In this document: piece by piece, positions 17,664 to 26,421 of the stretch | How the letters are laid out: every line of letters begins with the position of its first letter | Numbering within the stretch: position 1 is the stretch's first letter | DNA from: Hespellia sp. | GTDB taxonomy: Bacteria; Bacillota; Clostridia; Lachnospirales; Lachnospiraceae | NCBI GenBank assembly: GCA_028689735.1 | Contig: JAQVCP010000016.1 | Coordinates: 1 to 59,904, forward strand | Direction: 5' to 3' | Length of the DNA: 59,904 bases | The notes under the pieces: generated by a model | Database searches by the model: none | What the model saw: the letters and a program-made list of their open reading frames with translations, nothing else | Told to the model about the DNA's origin: nothing | Translations under genes and position numbers: made by a program

Positions 17664-17978
17664 ATGGATGGATTTGTATGGCAGACCGCAGAGGAAATTA
17701 ATAAAGACCTTGCATCAAGAGTGAAAAAAATTCGTAAAAGACGTAAAATCACACAACAGGAGTTGAGTCAAAGAAGTGGAGTCAGTTATGGTTCCATTAA
17801 GCGATTTGAAACGACTGGAAATATTTCTTTACTTGCACTCACAAGAATTTCCATCGCGTTAGATTGTGTGAATGAAATTAAGGAACTATTTGGCACTGTG
17901 CCCTATGAGAATTTGGAGGAGGTAATACGTGAAAGGAAACAATGTAAAACAAAACAACGCAAAGCGATTATAAATTAA
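17664..17978 (+). CDS. XRE-family regulator, HipB-like, without a HipA partner
   Basis: A 104-residue protein with a Cro/C1 helix-turn-helix at about residues 18-72 (KITQQELSQRSGVSYGSIKR, then FETTGNISL). The N-terminal WQTAEEINKDLASRVKKIRK and the C-terminal YENLEEVIRERK resemble antitoxin/regulators that usually precede a hipA-type kinase gene in Clostridia. Here no such gene follows; the next gene is a DUF2975 protein with its own promoter. It is therefore an orphan regulator or the remains of a toxin-antitoxin pair. The AAGGAG site supports the ATG at 17664. Confidence 0.75.
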   Translation: MDGFVWQTAEEINKDLASRVKKIRKRRKITQQELSQRSGVSYGSIKRFETTGNISLLALTRISIALDCVNEIKELFGTVPYENLEEVIRERKQCKTKQRKAIIN

Positions 17979-17997
17979 CGATAAACATTAATTTTAA

Positions 17998-18027
17998 TTG
18001 ACATCCATTGAGAAACTATGATAGAAT
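17998..18027 (+). promoter_or_regulatory. Promoter of the DUF2975 / XRE pair
   Basis: TTGACA (17998-18003), an 18-base spacer and TAGAAT (18022-18027). Confidence 0.6.
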
Positions 18028-18091
18028 TTCCATATCAAAGATAGACAAAAACATAGGAAACACTAACTTTCAAAGGCAAGGAGATATCAAA

Positions 18092-18586
18092 ATGGATGAG
18101 AATATTTTTACAACAGATGTAGAAGCGAAGCCAAAGAAATCATTTTCCGGAGGATTCAAATTCCTGCTGGGTCTTGGAATTTTTCTGACCGGACTGATGA
18201 ACTTAGTTGGGATTCAATTTATTGTGTTAGGAGTAATCGAACAAGTATGGCGGGAGATGGGTATGTTTGAATATGTGAGACAAGGAATCTTATATCTCTG
18301 TCTTATGTGCTGCTTTGCATTCATGGTTAAGATAGCAGTAAATGAAAGACCTTTTTCCAATCTTTTAGTGCGCTGTGTGCGTATCATAGGGTGCTTAATT
18401 ACAATATCTGCTTTTCTGTTACCACGTTTATCGGGATATGAGGATTCGGGATTTGTGATCATGCAGTTTGGTTCGTTTACGCTGATTGATGGAAATATGT
18501 TAATGTTTGGTACACTTTTACTGATTTTTGCAGGAATTATCAAAGAAGGATTCTCCATGCAAAATGAATTAGATGAAGTATTATAG
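18092..18586 (+). CDS. DUF2975 membrane protein
   Basis: A 164-residue protein with four predicted membrane helices (for example FLLGLGIFLTGLMNLVGIQF and GILYLCLMCCFAFMVKIAV), including the RPFSNLLVRCVRIIGC segment typical of DUF2975. The gene is followed after 8 bases by a small XRE regulator, the same arrangement as Bacillus yoaS-yozG. The function of the pair is unknown. The start at 18092 has a GGAG site; a longer frame from 18008 lies over the promoter region and is rejected. Confidence 0.82.
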   Translation: MDENIFTTDVEAKPKKSFSGGFKFLLGLGIFLTGLMNLVGIQFIVLGVIEQVWREMGMFEYVRQGILYLCLMCCFAFMVKIAVNERPFSNLLVRCVRIIGCLITISAFLLPRLSGYEDSGFVIMQFGSFTLIDGNMLMFGTLLLIFAGIIKEGFSMQNELDEVL

Positions 18587-18594
18587 GTGAAAAT

Positions 18595-18822
18595 ATGGCA
18601 ATTATATTGAGGTTAGATCGGGTGATGGCTGACCGGAAAATGTCACTAAAAGAACTTTCGGAAAAAGTAGGAGTTTCCAATGTGAATTTATCAAAAATAA
18701 AGACCGGAAAGATCAGCGCAATTCGGTTTTCTACATTGGAAGCGATTTGTGAAACGTTGGAGTGCCAGCCGGGAGATATTCTGGAGTATCAAGCAGATGA
18801 AAAGATACAATATAAAAATTAA
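18595..18822 (+). CDS. Small XRE-family regulator (YozG-like)
   Basis: A 75-residue protein that is almost entirely one helix-turn-helix domain (KMSLKELSEKVGVSNVNLSK, then IKTGKISAIRFSTLEAIC) with the ending CQPGDILEY typical of this small regulator group. It is encoded 8 bases after the DUF2975 gene and 14 bases before the MFS transporter gene, so the three may be co-transcribed. It probably regulates this small operon. Confidence 0.88.
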   Translation: MAIILRLDRVMADRKMSLKELSEKVGVSNVNLSKIKTGKISAIRFSTLEAICETLECQPGDILEYQADEKIQYKN

Positions 18823-18836
18823 GGAAAATAATATTA

Positions 18837-20045
18837 ATGGAAAAATGGAAGAAATCTTTTTATACAATCTGGTGCGGCCAGGCATTTTCGCAGCTATCAA
18901 GCTCGATTTTGCAGTTTGCCGTAGTCTGGTATCTGACAGATAAGACTGGATCAGGAATTGTTCTTACAATGGCAATGCTGATGGGGTACTTGCCCCAGGG
19001 AATTCTTGGACCGTTTGTGGGAGTGTATATTGACAGGTGGAATCGAAAGGCGATTATGATTGGATCGGACCTTGCCATTGCAGCTGTAAGTCTGATATTG
19101 GTATTCGGCGGGGCGGATGGAACCGTTGCTACGTGGATCGTGCTTCTTGTTCTGCTGGCGAGAGCCATTGGCACAGCATTTCACAGTCCCACACTGGATG
19201 CGGTTACCCCGCAGCTTGTCCCGGCGAAGGAACTTACGAGATGTGCAGGCTACACGCAGTCATTGCAGGCCATATCCATGATCATAAGTCCGGCAATTGC
19301 CGCCATATTGTATGCCAATTGGTCTCTGGGCTGGATTGTGCTTCTGGATGTGGCAGGTGCAGCCATTGCAGCGATTATGGTGATTCCGGTGAAAATTCCA
19401 GAGCATAAAGGGATGCAAAAGAAAGAAAATGTGCATGTGATCGGGGAAGCAAAAGAAGGTTTGCGGATTCTAACGCAGAAAAAAGGAATTCTCGGACTGG
19501 TCTGTGTCAGTTCTATTTACACGGTTGCCCTGATGCCCGTTAGCGCGCTGTTTCCCCTGATGTGTATGAGCCACTTCGGCGGCACGAGTACACAGGCAAG
19601 CATTGTAGAGAGCGTCTTTGCCATAGGATATCTTCTGGGAGCATTAATTCTTGGGCGATGGGGCGGTACCAGGAATAAAATATATACAATCTTCGGTTCC
19701 TACATTATTATGGCAGTGACGCTTCTGATCAGTGGGATTCTTCCGCCAAACGGGTATATAATATTCGTACTTATGTCTGGTGTGATGGGATTTGTTGGAC
19801 CATTCTATTGGGGCATGTTCACGCCGCTTTTGCAGCAGAGTTTTTCAGAGGAATATCTGGGACGCGTGATGTCGATTACCGGAAGTATCCGATTGATTCT
19901 TGGACCGACGGCATTGGTAATCTCTGGAATTTGTGCCGACTGGTTTGGGGAGAAAACATGGTTTCTTGTTGCCGGAGTTCTCGTGCTTTTCGCTGCGGGG
20001 ATTCTGATAGGAGTTCCGGTAATACGAAGGAGCGGAGCAGAGTAA
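18837..20045 (+). CDS. MFS transporter, macrolide-efflux (Mef) type
   Basis: A 402-residue, 12-helix major facilitator protein. The N-terminus (WCGQAFSQLSSSILQFAVVW) and the motif A region GPFVGVYIDRWNRKAIMIGS resemble the MefA/MacB-like efflux branch of the MFS, and the mid-loop and GPFYWGMFTPLLQQ segments support this. Export of a macrolide or other hydrophobic drug is plausible but not shown. The gene follows the small XRE gene by 14 bases. A hairpin with AGGAGCGG / CCGCTCCT arms (20028-20062) spans its stop codon and may serve as terminator. Confidence 0.85.
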   Translation: MEKWKKSFYTIWCGQAFSQLSSSILQFAVVWYLTDKTGSGIVLTMAMLMGYLPQGILGPFVGVYIDRWNRKAIMIGSDLAIAAVSLILVFGGADGTVATWIVLLVLLARAIGTAFHSPTLDAVTPQLVPAKELTRCAGYTQSLQAISMIISPAIAAILYANWSLGWIVLLDVAGAAIAAIMVIPVKIPEHKGMQKKENVHVIGEAKEGLRILTQKKGILGLVCVSSIYTVALMPVSALFPLMCMSHFGGTSTQASIVESVFAIGYLLGALILGRWGGTRNKIYTIFGSYIIMAVTLLISGILPPNGYIIFVLMSGVMGFVGPFYWGMFTPLLQQSFSEEYLGRVMSITGSIRLILGPTALVISGICADWFGEKTWFLVAGVLVLFAAGILIGVPVIRRSGAE

Positions 20046-20062
20046 AACTTTGCCCCGCTCCT

Positions 20063-20389
20063 AACTCGTTTTACCCCAGCTTTAACAATCTCTATCCAAC
20101 GTTCTAAATTCATTTCCCATTCGCTCCCAATCTGCCTTTTCCACTTTCTCAATTACATATTTTGGACAAATGTCCCGAAGAAAGGAAGCAATTTGTAAAA
20201 AATATGTAAAAAAATAACATATGAAAGACAAAAATCCTATACGGAAACAAATAAAAAACATATAATAATATACAAGAAATGGAGCTGAACGAAAGAAAAA
20301 ATATACAAAACGCACATTTCTAGCGCGCGCAAAAAAGATAACTATAGTTAATATGTCATGAAAGATGAGGCATAGAAAGGAGAATCTCT
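20063..20389. other. Intergenic region before the nucleoside operon
   Basis: About 330 bases with no convincing gene. Open stretches on the minus strand (for example one reading ICPKYVIEKVEKADWERMGN) have no start signal, and neighbouring frames take over within a few codons, so any gene here would be broken. The last 110 bases are AT-rich with a GCGCGCGC tract near 20323-20332 and contain the upstream region of the Crp/Fnr gene. Confidence 0.4.
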
Positions 20390-21070
20390 ATGATTCAGAC
20401 AAATATAATGGATGTGTTGGAGGCTTTGGAGAAAGACAAGAAGATTTACGATATTTTCAAGAACTGTCCTTATGAGATTTTACGTACCATACAGCTTAAA
20501 CGGTATAAGGCAGGGAAATTTGTCTTGGAACAGGGAGTAGTGCATGACACTTTTTACATTCTTGTAGAGGGCTGTGCTGATATCTATGTTGAATCCGAGC
20601 ATGGAAAGAAATACTATCTCAATACATACGAGAAAGGCCAGTATATCGGGGAACTGGAAATTTTTGACCGGGTTCCGTATATGAGCCGGATTGAGGCGAA
20701 GGGGGAGGTAGTTGTTCTGGAAGTGAGCAGAGAAAATTGTCTGAAATGGATTCGGAGCGATCAGAATTTCAGCGAATATATTTTACATACATTGTGCCGC
20801 GGAACCTATCGGACCTACCAGAATATGGGAGACAATTCCCTCTACACACTGAAACAGAGAATCTGCCAGTTTCTGATTGACAATACGGATGATGAAGGAC
20901 ATTTTCATGTGCCACTTCACGCAGAGACGCTCAGTGAGCGAATGGCAGTTACCCCCAGGAGCGTGAACCGGATTTTGAAACAGCTAAAGGACGATGACGT
21001 GATAGAGATAAAAAAGACAATGGTGACCATAAAGAACTACGATCAGTTGTTAGAAGAACGAGAAAAATAA
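20390..21070 (+). CDS. Crp/Fnr family transcriptional regulator
   Basis: A 226-residue regulator. Residues about 15-125 form a cyclic-nucleotide-binding-type domain (KFVLEQGVVHDTFYILVEGC and EKGQYIGELEIFDRVPYMSR); the C-terminal part is a winged helix with AETLSERMAVTPRSVNRILK, then QLKDDDVIEI. I see no Fnr-type cysteine cluster and no clear cAMP signature, so the ligand is unknown. It stands directly upstream of a nucleoside phosphorylase and ECF transporter set in the same direction (37-base gap), so it is probably the operon's regulator. A GAAAGGAG site precedes the ATG. Confidence 0.88.
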   Translation: MIQTNIMDVLEALEKDKKIYDIFKNCPYEILRTIQLKRYKAGKFVLEQGVVHDTFYILVEGCADIYVESEHGKKYYLNTYEKGQYIGELEIFDRVPYMSRIEAKGEVVVLEVSRENCLKWIRSDQNFSEYILHTLCRGTYRTYQNMGDNSLYTLKQRICQFLIDNTDDEGHFHVPLHAETLSERMAVTPRSVNRILKQLKDDDVIEIKKTMVTIKNYDQLLEEREK

Positions 21071-21107
21071 GGAACATAAAAAGCAAACACAGTAAGGAGA
21101 TAAAATC

Positions 21108-21875
21108 ATGAGCAATCATTTACAACCACATATTCGATGCAGCGAGGAAGATATGGCGAACTACGCAATCCTTCCGGGGGACCCACAGCGCGTGGAACGA
21201 ATCAAAGAATTTTTGACAGACGCAAGAGAAATCGCATTCAACAGAGAGCACAAAAGTGTTGTGGGCTATTACAAGGGAGTCCGTATTATGGCAGTTTCCA
21301 CCGGTATGGGCGGTGCTTCAACGGGAATCGCCGTAGAAGAGTTACATAACATTGGTGTAAAAGCAATGATTCGAATCGGAAGCTGTGGAGCCCTGCAGAC
21401 AGGAATCCGCTTAGGGGACCTGATTATTGTAAATGGAGCAGTCCGGGACGAAGGAGCTTCCAAAGCTTATGTTGATGATATTTATCCGGCCGTTCCAAAC
21501 ACCGACCTGCTGAACAAAGTAATCGATGCAGCAAAGGAACAAAAATTCCCTTACCATGTAGGAATCGGAAGAAGTCACGACAGCTTCTACACTGACCGGG
21601 AAGATGATATTGACGCATACTGGGCAAAACGCGGTGTACTCGGCGCGGACATGGAGACCGCCGCATTGTTCGTCATCGGAGGACTGCGCGGTGTGAAGAC
21701 GGCATCAATCCTGAATACAGTCGTAGAATATGAAGGGAATCTTGAGGATGAGATCAATCACTATGTCGATGGAGCAAATGCAGTCAGCGATGGTGAGAAA
21801 AAAGAAATTCTGACTGCATTGGAAGCGTTTGTGGCAATGGAACATTCGTCAGAAAATGGAGGAGACAAGTCGTGA
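21108..21875 (+). CDS. udp: Uridine phosphorylase (nucleoside phosphorylase family)
   Basis: A 255-residue enzyme that splits uridine (or a related nucleoside) with phosphate into base and ribose-1-phosphate. NP-I family marks are clear: AILPGDPQRVERI near residue 20, the phosphate-binding ST-GMGG run AVSTGMGGASTGIAVEE near 63, RIGSCGALQTGIRLGD near 90, and LGADMETAALFVIGG near 180 with the catalytic-site Met-Glu. Uridine is the best guess over purine nucleosides because of the ILPGDPQRVE and DMETAAL context. It leads the ECF transporter and deoB genes; the next start overlaps its stop by 4 bases. Confidence 0.87.
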   Translation: MSNHLQPHIRCSEEDMANYAILPGDPQRVERIKEFLTDAREIAFNREHKSVVGYYKGVRIMAVSTGMGGASTGIAVEELHNIGVKAMIRIGSCGALQTGIRLGDLIIVNGAVRDEGASKAYVDDIYPAVPNTDLLNKVIDAAKEQKFPYHVGIGRSHDSFYTDREDDIDAYWAKRGVLGADMETAALFVIGGLRGVKTASILNTVVEYEGNLEDEINHYVDGANAVSDGEKKEILTALEAFVAMEHSSENGGDKS

Positions 21876-22486
21876 AAAAGAAACTTTATAACAGTCCCTG
21901 GTCCCTGGAATTCAATACCGCTGCCTTAGTACTGATTCCGGCAGCAGTGGGAATCAACTACCTGGGCAAATTATTTGCAGGAGTATTAAAGCTGCCATTG
22001 TGGATGGATTCCATTGGAACTTGTCTCGCGGCCTGTCTTGCAGGTCCGGTTGTGGGAGCAATCTGCGGAGCAATTAACAATATTATCTACGGACTTACCA
22101 TGTCACCGATTTCCATGGTCTATGCATTTTCACAGGCAGGAATAGGAATTGTGGTTGGCCTGATGGCATATTATGGACGAATGAACAAGATCGGCGGAGC
22201 AGTTGCCACCGGTATCCTGGCTGGACTGGCAGCCGTATCCATTTCCACACCGCTGAACATTGCTTTCTGGGGTGGGACAACCGGAAATCTTTGGGGAGAT
22301 GCGGTGTATGCACTGTCGCTGGCAAAGGACCTTCCGGTGTGGCTGGCTTCCTTACTGGATGAAATTGTGGTAGACCTTCCAGATAAAATCGTGACAGTAA
22401 TCATTGTCATGGGAATGTACCGCGGAATGCCAAAGAGCCTGCAGTCACTGTATCAAAGCAACGGAAAAATCGAGAGTCTGGATTAG
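21872..22486 (+). CDS. ECF transporter S component, probably for nucleosides
   Basis: A 204-residue membrane protein with about six hydrophobic segments, beginning with GTG in a GTGA overlap with udp. The GVLKLPLWMDSIGTCLAACL segment, then GPVVGAICGAINNIIYGLTM, is typical of ECF substrate-binding (S) subunits. The following three genes encode EcfT and two EcfA proteins, so a complete, dedicated (group I) transporter is encoded here. Nucleoside transport is inferred from the flanking udp and deoB genes. Confidence 0.85.
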   Translation: MKKKLYNSPWSLEFNTAALVLIPAAVGINYLGKLFAGVLKLPLWMDSIGTCLAACLAGPVVGAICGAINNIIYGLTMSPISMVYAFSQAGIGIVVGLMAYYGRMNKIGGAVATGILAGLAAVSISTPLNIAFWGGTTGNLWGDAVYALSLAKDLPVWLASLLDEIVVDLPDKIVTVIIVMGMYRGMPKSLQSLYQSNGKIESLD

Positions 22487-22496
22487 GAGGAGAACC

Positions 22497-23273
22497 ATGA
22501 AAAGTATCAGTTTATATGAAGAAAAAAATTCTACTTTGAATCATCTGGATTCAGGCTGCAAGATGCTCTATATGGTGGCAGCAATACTGGTTCCGGCTCT
22601 GATTGGAAATAAATGGGCAAATGTGGCGGTAATCATACTGAGTGTGTTCCTGCTGGCCATTTCCAAAGTCCTGAGAAAGACCGTTCCGGTTCTAAGTGTT
22701 TCGGGAATTGTAATTTTGACCATTGTAATCATTCAGGGAATGTTCCGTGCCGGAAATACCACCGTGGTATTGCAGCTTGGCCCTGCAGCATTCTATAAGG
22801 AAGGACTGCTCTACAGTCTGGGAATTGCCCTGAACGTATTTAATATTCTGCTTGCAATCTGTGTGCTGATTTTTACGACCAAGCCATCGGATATGGTGGA
22901 GAACTTTATTGAAAAAGGATTTTCTCCAAGACTTGGCTACGTGTTTATCTCTATTTTCCAGATCATTCCGCAGATGATGGAGACGATGAACACTATTACA
23001 GATGCACAGAGAAGCCGTGGAATGGAGACCGAAGGAAGCCTGCTGGTCCGTATTAAGGCATTTCTTCCATTGATTTCACCTGTTGTTATGAGTTCGCTGG
23101 TGGATACAAAAGAACGTGCAATTGCATTGGAAGTGCGCGGATTTAACGCAAAGACAAAAAAGACATTTTTAAATGAAAGAAAAGTAACGACGACAGATAA
23201 AATCATCAATCTGCTGCTGATCGCAGCGGTGCTCGCATCTGTTGCATGGAGGGTAAAATTATGGCTAGGATAG
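22497..23273 (+). CDS. ecfT: ECF transporter transmembrane protein EcfT
   Basis: A 258-residue membrane subunit that couples the ATPases to the S component. It has the N-terminal LDSGCKMLYMVAAILVPALI type helix and the conserved cytosolic coupling motifs with Ala-Arg-Gly-like cores: DAQRSRGMETEGS near 173 and VDTKERAIALEVRGF near 202. A TAGGAGGAG site precedes the ATG at 22497, 10 bases after the S-component stop. The next gene starts before this one ends (13-base overlap). Confidence 0.88.
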   Translation: MKSISLYEEKNSTLNHLDSGCKMLYMVAAILVPALIGNKWANVAVIILSVFLLAISKVLRKTVPVLSVSGIVILTIVIIQGMFRAGNTTVVLQLGPAAFYKEGLLYSLGIALNVFNILLAICVLIFTTKPSDMVENFIEKGFSPRLGYVFISIFQIIPQMMETMNTITDAQRSRGMETEGSLLVRIKAFLPLISPVVMSSLVDTKERAIALEVRGFNAKTKKTFLNERKVTTTDKIINLLLIAAVLASVAWRVKLWLG

Positions 23274-24106
23274 AAGTGAATCATCTGAAATACCGGTATC
23301 CTCATACAGAGAACCTGGCACTGGACGGAGTCAGTTTTCAGATTGAACCGGGAGAATTTATTGGAATCATCGGGAAAAACGGTTCTGGAAAAAGTACACT
23401 CTGCCAGGCATTTACAGGGCTCATTCCGAACTTTTACAGAGGAGCCTACGGCGGAAATGTGAAGATTGGAGAGATCAATGTGCGGGACGTGGAAGTGGAT
23501 GAGTTGTGCCAGAAGGTCGGCATCGTATTTCAGAATCCGTTCAACCAGATCACAGGATCGAAGCTGACCGTATACGATGAGATTGCATTTGGTCTGGAAA
23601 ATCTGGGTCTTTCAAGAAAAGAAATGATTCGCAGAATTGATGATGCACTGGAGCAGCTTGATATTACAAGGTTTCGTGACCGCAATCCGTTTGACCTGTC
23701 CGGCGGGCAGATGCAGAGAATGGCAATCGCAAGTATCATCGCCATGAACCCGGAAATCATCATTCTGGACGAGCCAACCTCCCAGCTTGACCCACAGGGA
23801 AGTGAAGAAGTATTCAAGGCAGTGCAGAGATTAAGTCAAAAAGGAATCACCATTATCATGGTAGAGCATAAAATGGAAAAAATAGCTGCTTACAGTGACA
23901 GAGTCATGCTGCTGGATGAAGGAAAAATGATAGACTTTGATACACCACAGAAAATCTTTTCCAGAGATGATTTACTGGAGCATGGAGTTCTGCCGCCTGC
24001 ATTTACGAGAATTGGGCGTGGACTTGACCGGAAAAATGCGGCAACAGGTGAGTATCCGGTAACACTAAAGGAAGCAAAAGAAGCACTGGAGGGAATGGCC
24101 GTATGA
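23261..24106 (+). CDS. ECF transporter ATPase EcfA (first)
   Basis: A 281-residue ABC ATPase with full motifs: Walker A GKNGSGKST near residue 38, Q-loop QNPFNQITG near 89, signature DLSGGQMQRMAIAS near 145, Walker B IIILDEPTSQLDP near 165, and the switch His in MVEHKM. The QNPFNQI Q-loop is typical of EcfA proteins. It overlaps ecfT by 13 bases and the second ATPase gene by 4, and should form the EcfA-EcfA' heterodimer. Confidence 0.9.
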   Translation: MARIEVNHLKYRYPHTENLALDGVSFQIEPGEFIGIIGKNGSGKSTLCQAFTGLIPNFYRGAYGGNVKIGEINVRDVEVDELCQKVGIVFQNPFNQITGSKLTVYDEIAFGLENLGLSRKEMIRRIDDALEQLDITRFRDRNPFDLSGGQMQRMAIASIIAMNPEIIILDEPTSQLDPQGSEEVFKAVQRLSQKGITIIMVEHKMEKIAAYSDRVMLLDEGKMIDFDTPQKIFSRDDLLEHGVLPPAFTRIGRGLDRKNAATGEYPVTLKEAKEALEGMAV

Positions 24107-24906
24107 TGGGAAGATTAGAAATCAGGGACCTTCATTTCTCTTATACAGAAAATGAAGAGATATTAAAAGGAATCGATTTGGTGCTTGATCAGCAGTCTAC
24201 AGCGATTATCGGACAGAACGGTGCGGGAAAAACTACATTTGTTAAGTTATTAAAAGGATTATTACAACCCACTTCCGGTAAAATAGTGTATAATGGAACT
24301 GATTTGAGCAGTATGACAGTGGCACAGATTGCAAAGCATATCGGAATGGTATTTCAGAATCCGAATGATCAGATTTTCAAGAATTCAGTCATCGATGAAG
24401 TCATGTTCGGACCAATGCAGGTCGGCATGTCGAAGGAAGAGGCGAAGGTTCACGCCATGGATGCACTTGAGATGGTCGGCATGGAGAAAAAATGCAAGGT
24501 GAATCCGTATGATCTTGGGCTATCAGAACGCAAACTGATCTCCATTGCAGCTATTCTGGCAATGGATCCGGAAGTTATCATCTTTGATGAGCCCACCATC
24601 GCCCAGGATTATGCCGGAAAGAAATGTATCGGCGAAATTGTGGAGCATCTGAGGAATCAGGGAAAGCTGGTGCTTACTATTATCCATGATATGGATTTTG
24701 TGGCAGAGCATTTTGACCGCGCCGTAGTATTTGCAAAGGGCGGTGTGCTCCTGGACGGCAATCCGGAAAAGGTATTTTCGAGAGCCGAGATTCTGGAAAA
24801 AGCGTTTCTGGAGCAGCCAAATGTGACCAGACTCTGTCATGCACTTGGATATGAAGAGACATTTTTGACGACAGACGATTTTGTGGAATATAAGAAAGGG
24901 CAGTAA
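24103..24906 (+). CDS. ECF transporter ATPase EcfA' (second), unusual signature
   Basis: A 267-residue ABC ATPase with Walker A GQNGAGKTT near residue 38, Q-loop QNPNDQIFKNSVIDEV near 86 and Walker B VIIFDEPTIAQD near 162, then a switch His in TIIHDMD. The signature motif is GLSERKLISIA instead of LSGGQ, and the D-loop reads IAQD instead of the usual GLD. One of the two composite ATP sites is therefore probably altered, as in asymmetric ABC exporters. The start overlaps the previous stop (ATGA). deoB starts 3 bases after its stop. Confidence 0.88.
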   Translation: MMGRLEIRDLHFSYTENEEILKGIDLVLDQQSTAIIGQNGAGKTTFVKLLKGLLQPTSGKIVYNGTDLSSMTVAQIAKHIGMVFQNPNDQIFKNSVIDEVMFGPMQVGMSKEEAKVHAMDALEMVGMEKKCKVNPYDLGLSERKLISIAAILAMDPEVIIFDEPTIAQDYAGKKCIGEIVEHLRNQGKLVLTIIHDMDFVAEHFDRAVVFAKGGVLLDGNPEKVFSRAEILEKAFLEQPNVTRLCHALGYEETFLTTDDFVEYKKGQ

Positions 24907-24908
24907 TT

Positions 24909-26078
24909 ATGAAAAAAAGAGTATTCTTGATTGTGTTGGACAGTGCCGGAGTCGGTGAAGCGCCGGACGCAGATCAATTTGGTGATGTGGGTTGTGATAC
25001 CTTTGGAACCTGCGTAAGAAGCGGAAAGCTTCATGTTCCGAATATGAGCAGGCTGGGACTTTATAATATTGATGGAACATCATTTAGAAAGGAACAAGAG
25101 GAGGTCAGCGGGTGTTACGGAAAGCTGCAGGAGCAGTCAGCCGGGAAAGATACCACTGTCGGACACTGGGAGATTGCCGGGATGATTTCCCGTCAGGCGA
25201 TGCCGACCTATCCCAATGGATTCCCCAAGGAGGTCATCGAAGAGTTCGAGGCGATGACCGGGCGGAAGGCACTCTGCAATCAGGTATATTCAGGGACAGA
25301 TGTCATCCGGGATTATGGAAAAGAGCAGGTAGAGACCGGAGGTCTGATCGTCTACACTTCGGCGGACAGTGTGTTCCAGATTGCGGCACATGAGGAGGTT
25401 GTTCCACTGGAAGAGCTGTATGATATCTGCAGAAAAACAAGAGCCATGCTGCAGGGGGAACATGGAGTGGGACGTGTCATCGCAAGACCGTTTGTGGGAA
25501 CCTACCCTGACTATATCCGCACGGTGAACCGCCATGACTTTTCACTGGAGCCGCCAAAGGACACCATATTAGATACACTGACGGCGGCAGGACTGGACAC
25601 CATCGGCGTGGGAAAAATCTATGATATCTTTGCCGGAAAGGGCGTGCAGGAGACCTATGCCAATGAGGGAAATAAGATCAATATGGAGCGGACACTTTCC
25701 CTTCTGGAAAAGGATTTCCACGGACTCTGCTTCGTGAATCTGGTAGATTTTGATATGCTTTATGGTCACCGTAATGATATCCCGGGCTATGTAAATGCAC
25801 TGAATGAGGTAGATGTACAGCTCGGTCAGTTTATGGAGAAAATGGCGCCGGAGGATCTTCTGATCATCACCGCAGACCACGGATGTGACCCTGGCTTTAA
25901 GGGGACGGATCACAGCAGAGAGTATATCCCTGTTCTTTGTTACGGCGAGAGCCTGAAAAAGAACGTGAATCTGGGTGTGCGCAGCAGCTATGCAGACATT
26001 GCACAGACAGTGATGGAGTATCTTGAAGTGGCTTATGAGGGAGATGGAGATAGTTTTCTTGGAGAGATAGAAAAATAG
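24909..26078 (+). CDS. deoB: Phosphopentomutase
   Basis: Converts (deoxy)ribose-1-phosphate to the 5-phosphate, the step after nucleoside phosphorolysis. The 389-residue length is normal. Metal and active-site segments are present: VLDSAGVGEAPDADQFGDVG at residues 8-27, the phosphothreonine region AGKDTTVGHWEIAG near 80, and the metal-site segments ITADHGCDPGFKGTDHSREY near 320. It closes the udp-ECF-deoB operon; together the genes would import nucleosides and send the sugar to the pentose phosphate pool. Confidence 0.96.
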   Translation: MKKRVFLIVLDSAGVGEAPDADQFGDVGCDTFGTCVRSGKLHVPNMSRLGLYNIDGTSFRKEQEEVSGCYGKLQEQSAGKDTTVGHWEIAGMISRQAMPTYPNGFPKEVIEEFEAMTGRKALCNQVYSGTDVIRDYGKEQVETGGLIVYTSADSVFQIAAHEEVVPLEELYDICRKTRAMLQGEHGVGRVIARPFVGTYPDYIRTVNRHDFSLEPPKDTILDTLTAAGLDTIGVGKIYDIFAGKGVQETYANEGNKINMERTLSLLEKDFHGLCFVNLVDFDMLYGHRNDIPGYVNALNEVDVQLGQFMEKMAPEDLLIITADHGCDPGFKGTDHSREYIPVLCYGESLKKNVNLGVRSSYADIAQTVMEYLEVAYEGDGDSFLGEIEK

Positions 26079-26134
26079 AAAGAGATCGAAAATTAGAAAA
26101 CAGATAGAAAAACAAAAGATAGATCGTGAGATTG

Positions 26135-26175
26135 TATCCCCGGGTTGTGCAAAAGAAGTGAGCGGCCCGGGGATA
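26135..26175 (+). terminator. Hairpin downstream of deoB
   Basis: Perfect 10-bp stem TATCCCCGGG / CCCGGGGATA with a 21-base loop. There is no T-run behind it, so termination is uncertain. Confidence 0.45.
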
Positions 26176-26262
26176 AATAGTATGAATCATCGCAGAATTG
26201 TGCAGATTGTGACAGAATTTCAAGAGAGTGTTATAGAAATTGTGCAGATTATGAAAAAACGC

Positions 26263-26291
26263 TTGACACCTTGACATTTCCGTGATATATT
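26263..26291 (+). promoter_or_regulatory. Promoter of the cold-shock gene
   Basis: TTGACA (26263-26268), a 17-base spacer and TATATT (26286-26291). A second TTGACA overlaps the spacer at 26271. It implies a 5' leader of about 125 bases before the start codon, as is usual for cspA-type mRNAs. Confidence 0.8.
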
Positions 26292-26421
26292 AAATGAGTA
26301 TTTGAATGAGATTTAGATTTCACATGTTTTTGTAAGTCATTATTTCGTCATCTGATGCTTTACAAAAATATGTGATTTTTTTATTTTCTAGCAAGTATAA
26401 AAAAAATTAGGAGGTATCTTC

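Noticed and set aside
20082-20315. Minus-strand gene between the MFS and Crp/Fnr genes
   Set aside because: AT-rich low-complexity start, no ribosome site, and the most protein-like part is only about 30 residues.
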